A stretch of DNA of 64,000 nt, from positions 37,042,911 to 37,106,910 of the forward strand of contig NC_052046.1 of the NCBI RefSeq assembly GCF_015832195.1, given 5' to 3'. The position numbers were made by a program, and so were the translations under genes. Under the pieces are notes generated by a model. That model saw nothing but the letters and a program-made list of their open reading frames with translations, was not told the origin of the DNA and ran no database searches. How positions within the stretch are numbered: the stretch's first letter is position 1; every line of letters begins with the position of its first letter. The stretch comes from Motacilla alba alba (taxonomy: Eukaryota > Chordata > Aves > Passeriformes > Motacillidae). Below, one piece after another: positions 1 through 11,887 of this stretch.

Positions 1-1083
1 TCCCATTGCTGCCTTAAAGACATCCAGCTGTCCCAGAGCAAATGCAGCTGCTCCTGGAGCAGCTGGCACTCTGCCATGCCTTACAGGCTGCCACACAAAG
101 GTAAATCAACACTTCAAAGCAAGGTTTCCACTATCTTTAAAGCTCCATGCTGCCATGGCTACTCTGCATTAATAAGGAAATTAAAAAGTGGTTTTAATTG
201 CTGGGATTTGTACCCACTCCTAAATATCCACTTTTCATATGCGACTCCGGGTGTTCAAGATGGTGATAGAGTTGGTATCAGGCCTTAGCAAGGACTGACA
301 ACAGCTACCAGTTTGTTTTAATGTGCCTTTGTCCACTTATTGCGAAAATTAATCAAAGCACCATGGCTCCCCCAATGAAAAACTGCCTTTTTCAAAACCA
401 TTTCTGTGAATAAGCATGCCTCCTCAAAAAGTCTTTCAATGGGAAGCATACAATCATTCATTCTTACACTGGGCAATGACTTTGCTTTTAATCTTTGATC
501 CTATTGTCCTCAGCTAATGAGAAGCAACATTCTCTTTGGAAAGGGTGTAAAGGGTTTATGTCATTGTCTTGTCTTGCAAAGCCCTATAAAGTTTTAAATC
601 TTTAACCACCTAAGAAATGGTGACATATGTGTTCAGAACAAGTTTAGTGCTGCTTTCTGTTTTAGTGATCGCTGTTTCCCTTCCCATTCCTGTACACAGC
701 TTACTTAAAAAAGAATAGATCTGAGGGGCTTTTGTTTACACACATAAAAAATAACTTTAAAGAAAATATCACCATCATCTTAGGATATGAAAAGAGGTCA
801 TGAACTCTCACTGCTGATGACTCTCCTCAACAAGGTCCCAGGATCCTGAAGTCCTGGCCTTGGGAAACTGTGTTCTTTACCTTGTCTGCCACAGGCATGC
901 AAGTCTGCCTCCAATTTGAAGGTCCTACAAGCATTTCTTGAATTTACCAACCCAGTAATTAAAAAGCATCTTGTGAATCCTATCTGAGCTGGTGTGAAGG
1001 ACTTCTGAAATGATGACTGGCAATGAACGATCACCCAAGACTGTCCTCCTTGCCAGAGTGGATTCTCCTTGTATGCAATCTTT
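1..1083. other. AT-rich non-coding DNA, nothing recognised
   Basis: Only short stop-bounded frames are present, the longest under about 110 codons, with low-complexity or arbitrary composition. I see no repeat family, splice-bounded exon or RNA fold here. Confidence 0.6.
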
Positions 1084-1187
1084 GGGGAAAAAGAAAAGGA
1101 AATGGGAAGGGTAATGGGGAGGGGAAGGAGGAAGGGAAGGAGGAAGGGAGATGAGGGGAGGAGAAAGAAGGGCAGAGAAGGGAAGGA
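1084..1187. repeat. Purine-rich (GGGAAGG/GAGG) low-complexity tract
   Basis: Nearly every base on the plus strand is A or G for about 100 bp, built from variants of GGAAGGAGG. The frames on the minus strand that look rich in Ser, Pro and Phe come from this bias. Such homopurine tracts can adopt triplex structures; that is general knowledge, not shown here. Confidence 0.85.
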
Positions 1188-1815
1188 CCTCCTCGCTGTT
1201 CTTCTTCACTGCCGTTGGTGACTGCATTGTTTTTCCTCTCACATATTCTCACTCTTCTCTTGTTTCACTGCAATTACATGTGTGCAATAACTTCTTTTTT
1301 TTTTTTAAATAGGCTATCACAGAGGTGTTATTGGTTGGTTCTGCCTTGTCCTTTCTATCCCTCTGCTCTAAACACCCCCAAAATAAACAAAAAAACCCTA
1401 AGCTCACTGTGGTCACAGAACTCTTTAAGAGAAGGGTCTTACACTGTTACACTTGGAACATGTACTAGAAGATGGAACATGTATTCTCCTTGAGGCAAAT
1501 AAGACCCCAGGAAAACAAATTAACCACAAACAAAACTCAACCAAGTTAAAATGAAAAAAACTTGTTTTCAATAATTCTGTTTGCTTGTAAGTGTATTTAG
1601 AAGTGCCTCAAATTTCTTTTCCTCAGCTACCATGGCCTGGGATAAAGTAGGTCAGGACAGAAGTTCTCAAATGTTGTGTACTGGTTTTGTGTGTCCAGGT
1701 CTTGGTAGCTGAGTGTGGGGTCCAGGGGTGGCTTCTCTGAGAAGATTCTACCAATGTGGACCTTCCACTGGCCAAGGCCAAGGCCATAGTGACAGTGAGA
1801 TCATCTTAGTGATAA
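1188..1815. other. Non-coding spacer, nothing recognised
   Basis: Unique AT-rich sequence up to the target-site duplication of the solo LTR. No repeat family or exon is visible. Confidence 0.5.
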
Positions 1816-1820
1816 CATAA
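1816..1820. other. Left target-site duplication (CATAA) of the solo LTR at 1821
   Basis: The five bases CATAA directly before the LTR recur directly after it at 2551-2555. A 5-bp duplication is typical of ERVL-type and some class II integrases. Confidence 0.85.
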
Positions 1821-2550
1821 TGTCCTAGTTTAGGGCAAATTTGGGAGAAAATCTGCAAAAGGAGGCCCCTCCAGAAAGCAAACCCACACAGCCCCTCCCT
1901 CCAACTGGTTCGGGAAGGATTCCTCGGAGAGAAGTGGAAAGAACCTGTTTATTTAACAGGCACAGCACCCCCAGCACACAGAATGAACAATACCAGATGA
2001 TAACACTCCTTCACCACTCTGAAAAGGATGACAAATTCAGAAAGTCTCTCTTGGGGGGTGGTTGCTCTGTTGTCAGTCCCTCCAGCGCTGGAGATGGCTG
2101 CTACAAGCCACGAGGTGCAAGCTCTCGGTGTTTCCAGGTCCCAGTCCAGAGCAGGTTCAAGTAGTTCCAAAAAGGGGAGGGGAAAAAAAAAGGAAAAAAA
2201 GAAAAAAAGAAAAAAAGGAAAAAAAAAAAAAAAAAAACAGTCCAGGGGAAAAAAAATTGGACTGCTTAGCTAAACTAGCTAATGAGCAGAAGCAGAAGCA
2301 AAAGCAAGAGCAAAGCAGGAGCAAGCAGAAGCCAGAGCAAGAGCAAAGCAAAAAGCCCAGCAAAAAGCAAAAGCCGCACTATGTACTCCCTGTCTCTGTG
2401 TCCCGCCAGCCGTGGGGGAGCGGGCAGATAACAAAACCCAAAACAAAACAATCACTCTTCAGAGCCAGTCTTGAAGGCACAGAACATAATATCCAGCATA
2501 AACAGAACACACAAATGGGGATACAAGCATCATAACGTCACCCTAGGACA
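1821..2550 (-). mobile_element. Solo LTR of an avian endogenous retrovirus
   Basis: The 730-bp element begins TGTCCTAG and ends CTAGGACA, a perfect 8-bp inverted terminal repeat with the TG...CA ends of an LTR, and CATAA flanks both sides. Orientation is minus: read that way an AATAAA polyadenylation signal lies near the 3' end (plus-strand 1948-1953), and a CRE-like GTGACGTTATG sits just inside the 5' end (2532-2541). A long A/G-rich block (about 2172-2237) and an AGCAAA-rich stretch (about 2280-2370) are internal. The overall sequence resembles LTRs I know from passerine genomes, but I cannot name the family with certainty. No retroviral body is attached on either side, so this is a solo LTR left by LTR-LTR recombination. 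The Lys-rich and Phe-rich frames inside are artefacts of the homopolymer block. Confidence 0.9.
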
Positions 2551-2555
2551 CATAA
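2551..2555. other. Right target-site duplication (CATAA) of the solo LTR
   Basis: Matches 1816-1820 exactly and confirms the LTR boundary at 2550. Confidence 0.85.
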
Positions 2556-2642
2556 TTAAAAATAAAGCAAAATAATTAAATTATTGCACAAGAGTAATTG
2601 CAGTTGGACAGAGTAGAGTGAGAATATATGAAAGGAACCACT

Positions 2643-2870
2643 CTGCAGACACCCAGGTCAGTGGTGAAGGAGGATAGGAGATACTCTAGGCACCAGAGAT
2701 GAGATTCCTGTGCAGCCACTGGTGAAGACCATTGTAAGACAGCTGCGTCCCTGCAGCCCGTGGATGACTATGGTGGAGCAGACATGCACCTGCAGCCCGA
2801 GGAGAACCCCATTCCAGAACAGATGGATGCCCATGGACCTTCCAGAGCAGGGGGATGTGGGTAAGGAAAG
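2643..2870 (+). repeat. Fragment of avian ERVL-associated non-coding sequence
   Basis: The stretch contains repeated CTGCAGCCCG(T/A)GGA and GGTGGAGCAGA/CCAGAACAGATGGATGCCC modules. I recognise this pattern from untranslated or LTR sequence of avian ERVL-type elements. It has no clear ends and no duplication, so it is an old truncated piece, separate from the minus-strand LTR just upstream. The identification is from recall of the module pattern; a repeat-library search would settle the family. Confidence 0.55.
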
Positions 2871-3738
2871 GTGGTTATTCACCATTTACATGCAGAAGCC
2901 TCACAGACGGAGTTACAATGCCCCTGGTGCTGTAACAGCATTGTATTGTACCCCTGCAACAACACCCCTGCATTGCTAGTGTGTGTGTGTGTGCTCTGCC
3001 ACAAGTACCTACCTCCAAACACAGACAGAGACAAAATGTCAGCAAAGCAATGAACAGTGCATCAACTGCCGTGGAAGACTCACTGCTGATTGTCCAGGAG
3101 TGCCAGAGTTTGGAATTGCTGGAAAAGCCAACAGGGACGTGAACGCCTTGAGTGTTATCTCTGACTAAGGGAGGGCAGTGCACCTGGCTCAGAGAAGTTT
3201 TTGGGTTCATTTAAAAGCTCTTATAGACCTCACAGGTTTGAAATTTCATGAGTATGATTTCAATGAAGTGGTCAAGGATGAAAGCCTATGAAAAGGAGAA
3301 ACAAAGGTTAATTGTTTTGGTTGTAAACCATTATGTTTTGGAGTTGAAGACAAAAAAGTTTCAAGAAGTGCTGTGCTTCATAATTAACTGAGGAATTTCA
3401 AACAATTGTATACTCCTCGTTGTATTTAAAACTATTACAGCCATTTTCCAGTGGAAAGGTTTTATTATTTGGTATTTTATTTCAGCTCAAAAGGATCAAT
3501 GCATTGTGATAGTAACAATAAGATATTCACACAAAGTAAAGACTGATGGACAAATGACATGACAAATGGAAATGTTATTAGCATTCTATTAATATACATA
3601 AGATGCAAGAATAAATCTTCATTAAGTTATACTGTAGAGAATGAAGAAATTCTGTAAAGTTCACTGCAACAGTATTAAATGTCGAGTGGGATATCTAGAG
3701 AAAAAAAAAAAGAAAATGTAGAAAAGGAAATTTTGGTG
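2871..3738. other. Probable decayed repeat sequence, then unique DNA
   Basis: A short (GT)7 run lies at 2979-2993. About 2983-3168 an open frame carries three cysteines spaced as in the start of a retroviral zinc knuckle, but with no histidine in place (see findings). From about 3200 on the sequence is AT-rich with no recognisable feature. Confidence 0.35.
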
Positions 3739-3744
3739 GAAGAA
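3739..3744. other. Left target-site duplication (GAAGAA) of the solo LTR at 3745
   Basis: GAAGAA directly before the LTR is repeated exactly at 4410-4415. A 6-bp duplication is the usual signature of class II (ERVK/alpha/beta-like) integrases. Confidence 0.85.
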
Positions 3745-4409
3745 TGTCGGAACTCAGAATGTCCCACAGACATCCTCGGACGTTCCAGACCCAGGTCAAA
3801 AGCATCTGAAACCCTGGCATGCAGCCAGAGACCCCTGTGGCTTTGAATCTGACCCATGGAACAGTTTACCAACTTTGCAGGAAGAACAAGAAGTCACAAA
3901 AGTTTAGATATTGTAGTAGAAGTAGTCACGAAGTAAAGGAAGGATTTCTGAGTGCTGTACAGGGGGGTTTTAAGCCTTGTACGCAGGGGTCCAAGTTTTG
4001 TACATGGGGGGCAGGAGATCTAAGATGGAGGGATTTGGGTGTGCCCTGTCCTCTTTCTTTCTCCTTCCTAACCTCCATGTCTTTGGTGATGTTGGCACTC
4101 ACAGATTGGTTTAGAGTAGAAAGTCACCATTCAATATAGATAGTAGGTATTGGAGAAAAAGCATAAACATGTAGTATGCAATATATGATATAAAAGATGG
4201 CACCAGCCTCCTGGGAGGGCAGAGTGCCTTTGTCTGAGCTGCTGAACGGGCCACAGCAGTTCAGGGAGAAGAATCTTGTAGATAACCAACAATAAACAAC
4301 CTTGAGAACAGACAACAGAAGACTACTGAGTCTTTCTTCGAAGGCACGGGTTGGAGGAGGGACTTTTCCATCTTTCGGGGTCATCCTAATCCGGGGGTGA
4401 AACCCCACA
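3745..4409 (+). mobile_element. Solo LTR of an avian class II-like endogenous retrovirus
   Basis: The 665-bp element starts TGTCGGAACT and ends AACCCCACA, giving TG...CA termini, and is bounded by a perfect 6-bp duplication. It carries a complete promoter layout on the plus strand: TATAAAA at 4189-4195, then AATAAA at 4291-4296 about 100 bp on, which is a normal short R region. The last roughly 80 bp are the conserved-looking U5 part with a TCTTTCGGGG motif. No gag, pol or env lies on either side, so it is a solo LTR. The intact duplication and intact signals suggest a moderately young insertion; that is inference. Open frames inside do not resemble any protein. Confidence 0.9.
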
Positions 4410-4415
4410 GAAGAA
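4410..4415. other. Right target-site duplication (GAAGAA)
   Basis: Exact copy of 3739-3744; fixes the LTR end at 4409. Confidence 0.85.
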
Positions 4416-4449
4416 CAGAAGCTTTCTCAAAGAAAAGTTGTAGATCAAG

Positions 4450-4492
4450 ATTCTTGGTCTTAGACCAAGAATAAATTGATAATGATCAATTT
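4450..4492. repeat. Two adjacent short hairpins
   Basis: ATTCTTGGTC (4450-4459) pairs with GACCAAGAAT (4463-4472) across a 3-base loop. Directly after it AAATTGAT (4473-4480) pairs with ATCAATTT (4485-4492) across AATG. Both stems are perfect. Confidence 0.8.
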
Positions 4493-6250
4493 GGTAAACA
4501 AACTAGTAAAAAACCCAACTTTAAGATGTATTCAGCGGCTTAAGATAAATGCAATGCAGACAAGAATCTGTATTCTTATAGACTAGGAGAACTTGACAGT
4601 TTTTCTTAAAGATATATTATTCCTTTTTTTCATTAAAACAGTGAAATTTACATCTATTTCACCAGTTTCTTTACAAGCCTGAGAAATAAATCTCACACTT
4701 GGTATTTGCAGTTGATCTAGCTTTAGTGTTTACTGAGTCTTTAGTAATATTTTTAGTTAGAAAAGTAAAATTTGTCAGAAAATAACCTGTGATTTTTTCC
4801 TTTCTGAGGGAAACATTTTCAGAAGACATTATGTCCCACTGACATTGGACTGACACTGAAACAGCTTCATTGTATTTCTCTAAATCCATTTTTAACAATT
4901 AATTACTATAATTTTCAAACTCTTACTCATTTGTTTAAGTTGCTATCACAGGTCTGTTTTTCACTTACAGTGACCCTTACACAGCTATATCCCCATACAA
5001 ATGATAATGCACTTTCCTGACTTTATGATACAAAGTTATTTCAGAAGGAAAAAATGGGACATGCAGTTGGCGACATCTGTCTCCACTTCATGTCTGTACA
5101 GCCATGAAGTGATGGCCATTGGAAACACTAGGAGTCTGCTGCTTTTCCAGAAAACAGGATAATTAAGATTCTTACTGGAAACAGGAAATTACCTGTTTTC
5201 TTTTTTTTAAATCCATTCTAGTACTTTGCTGGCAACATAATGCTAAAGAGGGAAGAACGGACCAGAGAAACAATGCAATTAAAAATATATATTTAGAGAT
5301 GTGACCATTAATATTAAAAAGCACTTGCACAAAGTGCATACAATAAGCAGAAAGAGCACAGAATTCCTCCTATCAATAGTGTACATTCAGCAACGATGTC
5401 CCATTTGGATGAACGAATTTAACATCACCACAAGGCACTGGATAATTTCACTAAGTTCTGAAGTGCAGAAAAATATTTGTTTCAACACTGTGACCCCTGT
5501 GCGTAACAACTTCTAGTCACAGGCCATGAAATGAGCATGAATGGTCTCCTGCATGGGAAGCTGAAATCCCTACCCTGGGAGCCTCAAACAGAAGAACAAA
5601 TGTTGAGCAGAAGGGAAGGCATGTGGCTGGCAGCTGGCGGGGTTTTACTGAGTGGAGGACCCTTGCTGGCAGTGCAGCTACACACAAGCAGTGAAGGGCT
5701 GTGTGAAGGGAGATGGAGCACTCACTCGTGTCCTGTGGGGTACAGAGTTCTTCTTCAGCACAAACAAGGGCCTGCAAAGCCTCCTACAGACAAAGTATTG
5801 CTTTTCTTCTGTGCTACCCTTCCCTCCCATGGTCCACTCCTGCTCACGCCTCTCCCTCCCCCTTTTGATTTTCTTTTGCTGAGCGCAGGATTTAAACCTC
5901 TGAAACAGGTCTTTTCCAGATGCAATCTCCAAGTTCCTCATCAGTAGCTTTTTCCCCCTCTTCAGAGACCAAGCAGAGGAAGGCCCACATGGTTTGTCCC
6001 ACAATTCCACCTTCCAACACTCACTGAAAGCCTACAGAGGCTACTTTCTCCCAGAAAAACTTTTTTGCATCCCTTTGCTTAATGTGCTGAATTGTCAGCT
6101 TGTTTGGCCCTGTCTTTTTCCACTAGTTAGGTGTCTGAGACTGGAATTTCTTTGGACTTTCTAACAAGCTGGTACTAGTGCTCCATCTGCACTCCCCACC
6201 AGCACTGAGAACCATGAGAAAAACCTCACAAGTCCAAATCAAACATCACA

Positions 6251-6274
6251 TCACGGTATTAATAAATACCGTGA
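6251..6274. repeat. Perfect 10-bp hairpin
   Basis: TCACGGTATT pairs with AATACCGTGA across the 4-base loop AATA. It is isolated, with no T-run or gene beside it that would suggest a terminator. Confidence 0.8.
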
Positions 6275-8319
6275 ACACCAAAAGATGACAAGGTCATGTT
6301 AACTATTTCTGTGGCCTAGAACAATTTAAAAGCACAAATGACAGTACCTTATGTGTCTCTTACTAGGAGTCTTTGAAACTATGCCAGGCCAAAACAGGTT
6401 AATAAAGGAAAACCAAAGAGTATTTGCCACCTGTGTGTTTGAAAGCAGAAAAAAAAATTATTAAAAAAATCTGTATAAATCATCAGCTGTACTTATGCCA
6501 CAGAAAAGAGCTTTAAAACATGTTACTTAAGTGCAGAAAATATAAAAATATCAAAACCATGTTGGTTTAATACTTCAACCCCTTAACTTATTTTTTGAAG
6601 GGGGGATAGATTTTTTTTTAAATTAAACTAGACCAGGGTTGGAAGGGTAAATGAAGAAATGTCAGCTTAGTGAGATTTCAGGGGAACTTTCTGACATCCA
6701 CAGGCCAGATACATCATTTGTAGTCTGTGCATGTATAGCTGAGCACCCTCCAGCACACTGACTATCAACAAGGTGCCTGGTGCGGTGCATAGGGATCTTC
6801 CCTATACCTAACTTTGGCAGCACAGCTGGATTGACCTACTATTTACCTGTTTCCTTACAGAGTTTTTCTGTCAGAACAACAGCAGGCAGTGGGGAAGGGG
6901 CACCAGAGACCATCATTCACCATGCTACAGCTGGGATGTGGTCTTGGGGGACTGCTCTCTTGGTCCCTAAAAAGAACACTGCAAATGGACTGGAAATCGA
7001 TGATCCCCTTGCTCTTGCTCAGCTGCTCGATGGCTGATGCATAAGGAGGTTGGCTGCATCCACACAAGAGATGGAGCACCAGTGGGGTTCCTGCTCCAGG
7101 CTGTCATTTGTGTTCCCTCTCTCAGACTGCTGCCTTTTTGGCATTAGGTGCTGGAGGGTGGAGGGCTGGACAAAACCCACATGCTTCAAAAGCCTGCAAT
7201 CAAAAAGCCACTCTTGCAGGAGGACTTAATCCCTCTCCTCCATCTTTCCCCAGCTGCTGCAAAAGCTGCTGGCCAGCATGGTGGTAACAGGGCAGCTCCA
7301 CGGCATTGGGGGCAGAGGGACTGCTGTTCTCTTGATCATTCACCTCTACCTTTCTTATTGACTGGGGCAGAGTTTCTGCCTGATTCCCTCTCTGCTCTGA
7401 GCATGTGAAGCTCAGCACATGGGATACAAAGGCATCATTCAGTGGCCAAAATCACGTGCTGGTGAAAGGAAAATGTCATGCATGTAATGCTAAGGAAAAG
7501 GCATCTCTGTCAATAACTTCTGATGTTAGCTTTATAATAACACTAATTCTTTTTATGTTGACATGCTCAGATGTGCATGCTACTTCAGCTTCTTCATCAC
7601 ACTCTGCCCACAGTTAGTTTTCAGCATGGTCAATACATGGAGAGTGAAAAAACAGCTGATTATGTGTCACATTATAAGAAGCAACTATCACAATCTGAAA
7701 CCAACCAGCTTCCATCACAACAGAGGCAAAGTCTTTTTAGTCAACAAGGTTATCTGGTCACAAAAAGGCAGCCTGCTTTTCTCTCAAAGCTTCAGCCAAG
7801 GCTAAAGTCCTCTGTGCACGGTGAGCAAGCTCAAACACCGCAGTGGTGACTAGACAAACTCTTCTGAGTTATGCATCAAGTCTGACCGACAGGTCTAAAA
7901 TGCAGGGCGGACCACCAGACCTGGTCAGGAAGCCTATAGCTGGCCTTCAGTTGGGGTTGTGTCCTCCCTGTAATCTGATGCTAGATAACAGGGAGGGGAA
8001 TGTAGAATGAAGAGGAAATTTCTAGCATATCTGAAGGAACTTTTGCAGTGTCTCTCAGAAAACATTGTCTGTGTCCACTGTAAATTTAAGACAAAGCATA
8101 CAGAGCTGATGCAGAGTCTTTCTAGTAATGACTAATGAGGTGAAAAACTAATAGAAAGGTGAAACAGTGGGTTCTTACATAGTTACAAATGCAGAACTAA
8201 AAAATATGCAAATTTCATTTTTCAATAGGCATTTTAATGGCAGGAATAAAAGCTTGGTAATGCAGTTTTCCACTCCTAGGCTTGCTGATCCAGAATGACT
8301 TGTATTTGTTCTCTACAAA

Positions 8320-8350
8320 GTAATATATGTATACACATATAATATATTAC
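8320..8350. repeat. AT-rich imperfect palindrome
   Basis: GTAATATAT at 8320-8328 is the reverse complement of ATATATTAC at 8342-8350. The centre is alternating purine-pyrimidine (GTATACACATAT). Likely a chance or slippage product. Confidence 0.55.
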
Positions 8351-11300
8351 TATAACTAAAATGTGGAATGAATAGTTGAATACATACATTTTCTAGCCAC
8401 CGTGGCCATCCAGAATTTCTGTTGAACTAATTCATGTCAAAGTCAGTTTTGGTGGATCAGACAAGGATTAAAAAAAAACCCTAGAAAATTCCAGGTAATG
8501 AATAATCAGAGCAGTAAGCATGTATGGTGTGACAGTAATGTAGCTCAATCACAGAAAACAACAGGGCCAAGTCAGATCTTATTATGAAAGGCAGACTCAA
8601 GTAAACTAGATTATATGGAAAGGGATAGTTTAGCAAAAGGCTAAAGCAAGGGCTTTAGTTCATAATTACTCTCAAAGGTTACTCTCACTTTACCTAAGAC
8701 TTACCAGAAATTTCTACAACATGTCTTCCTTCATTTAGAAATTCAAGGGAGCAGAGCAATCATGGTGGCAGCAGCAGATTCTGTCAAGTAAGGTGTGCCA
8801 GCAGCCCAGTGTTTTCAGATGTGTTCATCCCACATCCCCTTTCCCTTGCTAAGAAAAGAGCATCTCATGTAATGAGATGATTAAATATGGATGTGTGCAT
8901 GCTTGTGGGCAAAGGCGGGAGAGTGGCACCCTGGGGAACACAGCTCAGTTAGACTCAGTGCAGGTCCTTCCTATCTTTACATTAAGAACTTCTACATGTC
9001 TGGGGATAGCACCTGAATATTGGTTTGTAAACCACAAAGGAGATCAGGGGATATTCCAAAAGCAAATTAAAGATAGGTCAGCCTCCACAATCCATTGTAA
9101 AAATGATGCTGTTTGCTGTTCATACAGATGTCTGTTTCACAACCCTGTTATGCCAATGACTGAATGTCTTTTTTAGATGGGGGTTAACAGTGAACACCTT
9201 GACAAGCTACAGACAAAAGAAGTGACCTTAGAAAGAGAAGGCTGTTAAAAATGGATTGATTTTCTTTGCTTTCATGAGGAACAATAGCTATTACCTGTTA
9301 CAGTTATTCACCAGCTGCTAATTTATGAAGTCTTTCAAACCCTTGATTATCTGTGTGAGTGATGGATCCCATTGTGCAAGCTGCAAAGCACCCTGAGCCA
9401 AATCCAGCAAAGCTATTAAGCATGTGTTTCATACTAGGCATGCAAGAAAACACATCAAGATCAACATATTTGAGTTTAGCATGTTTTAAACAGCTTTTCT
9501 GGACCAGGGTCAGAGTGCATTGCAACTTGCAGGATGAACTTCTATGAGAATGTAAGTGCTTGTGTCTGAAAACAACAGTACATGATGGAGACTTTTGAAA
9601 CTACAGTCCATTCCCAGATATCTTGAGCCACCATTCTATGTTCCATTTGGTGAAGAAATTCTTCAAAATTGTCAGAACTACAGCTATGTATTTGCAGGTG
9701 AAGCCTGATGAATGGCATCTCCTATTCACCTGCCATATCTACCTCTGACCCAGAGTACCAAATAAAGAAAATTAATCCAACACACAGCAGGATCTTCCTT
9801 TTCATTTTACACAACCTTGACATTACCCATGTACCACACCAAGATTTCATCTGGCCTAATTGTCTCGACAGTCAGGAATCTCTATCTAGCTTCAGGAAGA
9901 TGACGGGAAAGAAGTATAAAATAAGAAAGATGATAAAATAACTACACAGCCTGATTAGACTACAAAGGCAGAGGATTGCAGCTGTCCAGCCCTCCCTTCT
10001 CCCTTCCAGCAAAGATGTTGACAGATATGCTCAATAGGATTCTTTGGGGGACTTTTTCCTCTTTCTTTTTGACTAATTTTACCTTGACATCAGCCAATTT
10101 CTTATATTTCTACTGAGTTTTCATGACCTGCAACAACTCACTCCCACCTGGGTTGGTAGAACGTGTATTTGCAAGCACCGGCACCTAATCAAGATCTCTG
10201 TTAAAACCGTAAACCCCTCTGAAGCAAACAATGTTGTGCACATGCTGAGTAAGTGGAGAATTGAGCTCACAATATATGCCAAATAATGACTGACTGAAAG
10301 GGGGAAAGATAAAACTGCAGGTAGAAAAGGAAAGCAAACATATTATAGGTGGACAAACAGCGATGAGTGCAAGGTCCTAGCCAGCTGCCCCCTTCTTCCT
10401 GGCGCAGGAAAGAAAACAGTTTTGAAGTCCTAAGGTCACATACAGAGTAGAAGAGAGGGCAAGAGCCAGACTTGGAGCTGAAGCACTTCCACATTTCAAG
10501 GGGTGTTGTGGCAAAAAAATTACTGACAGATGATTGGTAGGGGAAATGAAGCACCTTAAAGGGAAATTAATGAATCAAAGGAGGCAAATCTCTCCCTAAC
10601 ACTATAATATTTCACAAGCATTAGTCCACACAACACGGAGGGCAAACTTATATTTATTCTTTGTTCTACACACCTGCAGCAACATTCCCCTTATTTAATA
10701 TAATTCTCACTGTGAATTCAGTTCATCTACACACTGCAATGCCTTTTTCATTATTATATCTTCTGTTTCTGGACATCTGGCTGCAATCTTATGTTCTGTG
10801 AATGCAAGGAGTACAATGAGATAGTATTACTCGATCATTATTATAATTTGTGGGGCGAACCTCTTAGAAGCATAAATCACTGCAACTTCTCTGAAGTGAG
10901 GGAAGCAAGGCAAAGTATGTGTCCACAAGGAGTAATTAATCTGTTTTAACAAGTGTGTTCCATGGCAGAAGAATAAACTATATTTATTTTTCAGTAGTGG
11001 GATAGAAGCCCTCAATAAACATTATCTTCCCCTGTTTGCCTCCCTTACTTCACCAGCTGTCTCTCACGTGTGTGAAGCTTTGAAAATGTTCGTGCTATCA
11101 GCCTTTGATTTCTCCCAGGCTCCTGACCCTTGGTGAAAGCAGGCATGGAACTTTAGATGAAGCTGTATCTATTCAGTCCTATGCAACCTGAGGAATTAAA
11201 AGCAGTCACATAGCCACAGAAATGAGGAAATAAGGACTACTGACTAGAAGGATGATCTAGTTCCTGTGATTATCTCTCCTGGAAAAACCCCTTGCAATTT

Positions 11301-11843
11301 TTCCTCTTTCTCAGGCAGAACAGAAAGCCTGTCTGCATTAAATGGGGTGGTCAGGAATCAAAAAACATAATCCAGGTAGACTGGTAGTTATGAATGGGCA
11401 CCATTACAGACAATTGAAACAGCAGGCCTGAACTTGTTCTTAACTTTTGATGACACTTAAAGACATACACACAAGGAGAAGTGAAGCAAAAGATACAGAA
11501 CAAATTCACAGGGAGTAAAAGCATAGAAGTGTTGAAAGGAAGATGGGAGGAAACACCAACTACTGACATCCTGAATGAGAAGGAAAAATTATCCAACAGG
11601 GAAAATACACTGGCATCAAGCACCAAAGTTTCACCTACTGCAAAGAAATTTTAAGGTGCTTCATGGTAGTCCCAGGCCTGCTAGCAGTGCCCTGCTGGCT
11701 GTCCTCTCTCTGGATCATGAAATAGGGAGGTTTGTTCAGGTGCCCACGTAAACTGCGCACAAAGTATCCCCTACGTGTGCACCTAAGAACCATGCTGCCC
11801 TCTAACCCTCTTCCTGGGGTGTGACTCCAAGTGACAGCCACAG

Positions 11844-11887
11844 GCAGCAGGGGAGGATGGTGAGAGCAGCAGGGGAGGATGGTGAGA
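11844..11887. repeat. 22-bp tandem duplication
   Basis: The unit starting GCAGCAGGGGAGGATGGTGA occurs twice in a row without mismatch, which indicates a recent local duplication. Confidence 0.9.

Larger units (their letters stand above)
4493..11843. other. Long AT-rich non-coding stretch
   Basis: Holds no recognised gene. Two patches are richer in G+C than their surroundings (about 5520-6010 and 6880-7420) and carry open frames up to 138 codons, but none resembles a known protein and none is bounded by convincing splice sites. A perfect hairpin lies at 6251-6274 and an AT palindrome at 8320-8350 (listed separately). The rest is unique sequence. Confidence 0.5.

Noticed and set aside
2028..2535. 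Lys-rich frames of up to 157 codons
   Set aside because: They lie inside the solo LTR and come from its A-rich and AGCAAA-rich blocks.
5531..6010. Overlapping frames of 138 and 110 codons on opposite strands
   Set aside because: Both are unrecognised, and each is explained by a local rise in G+C that lowers stop frequency.
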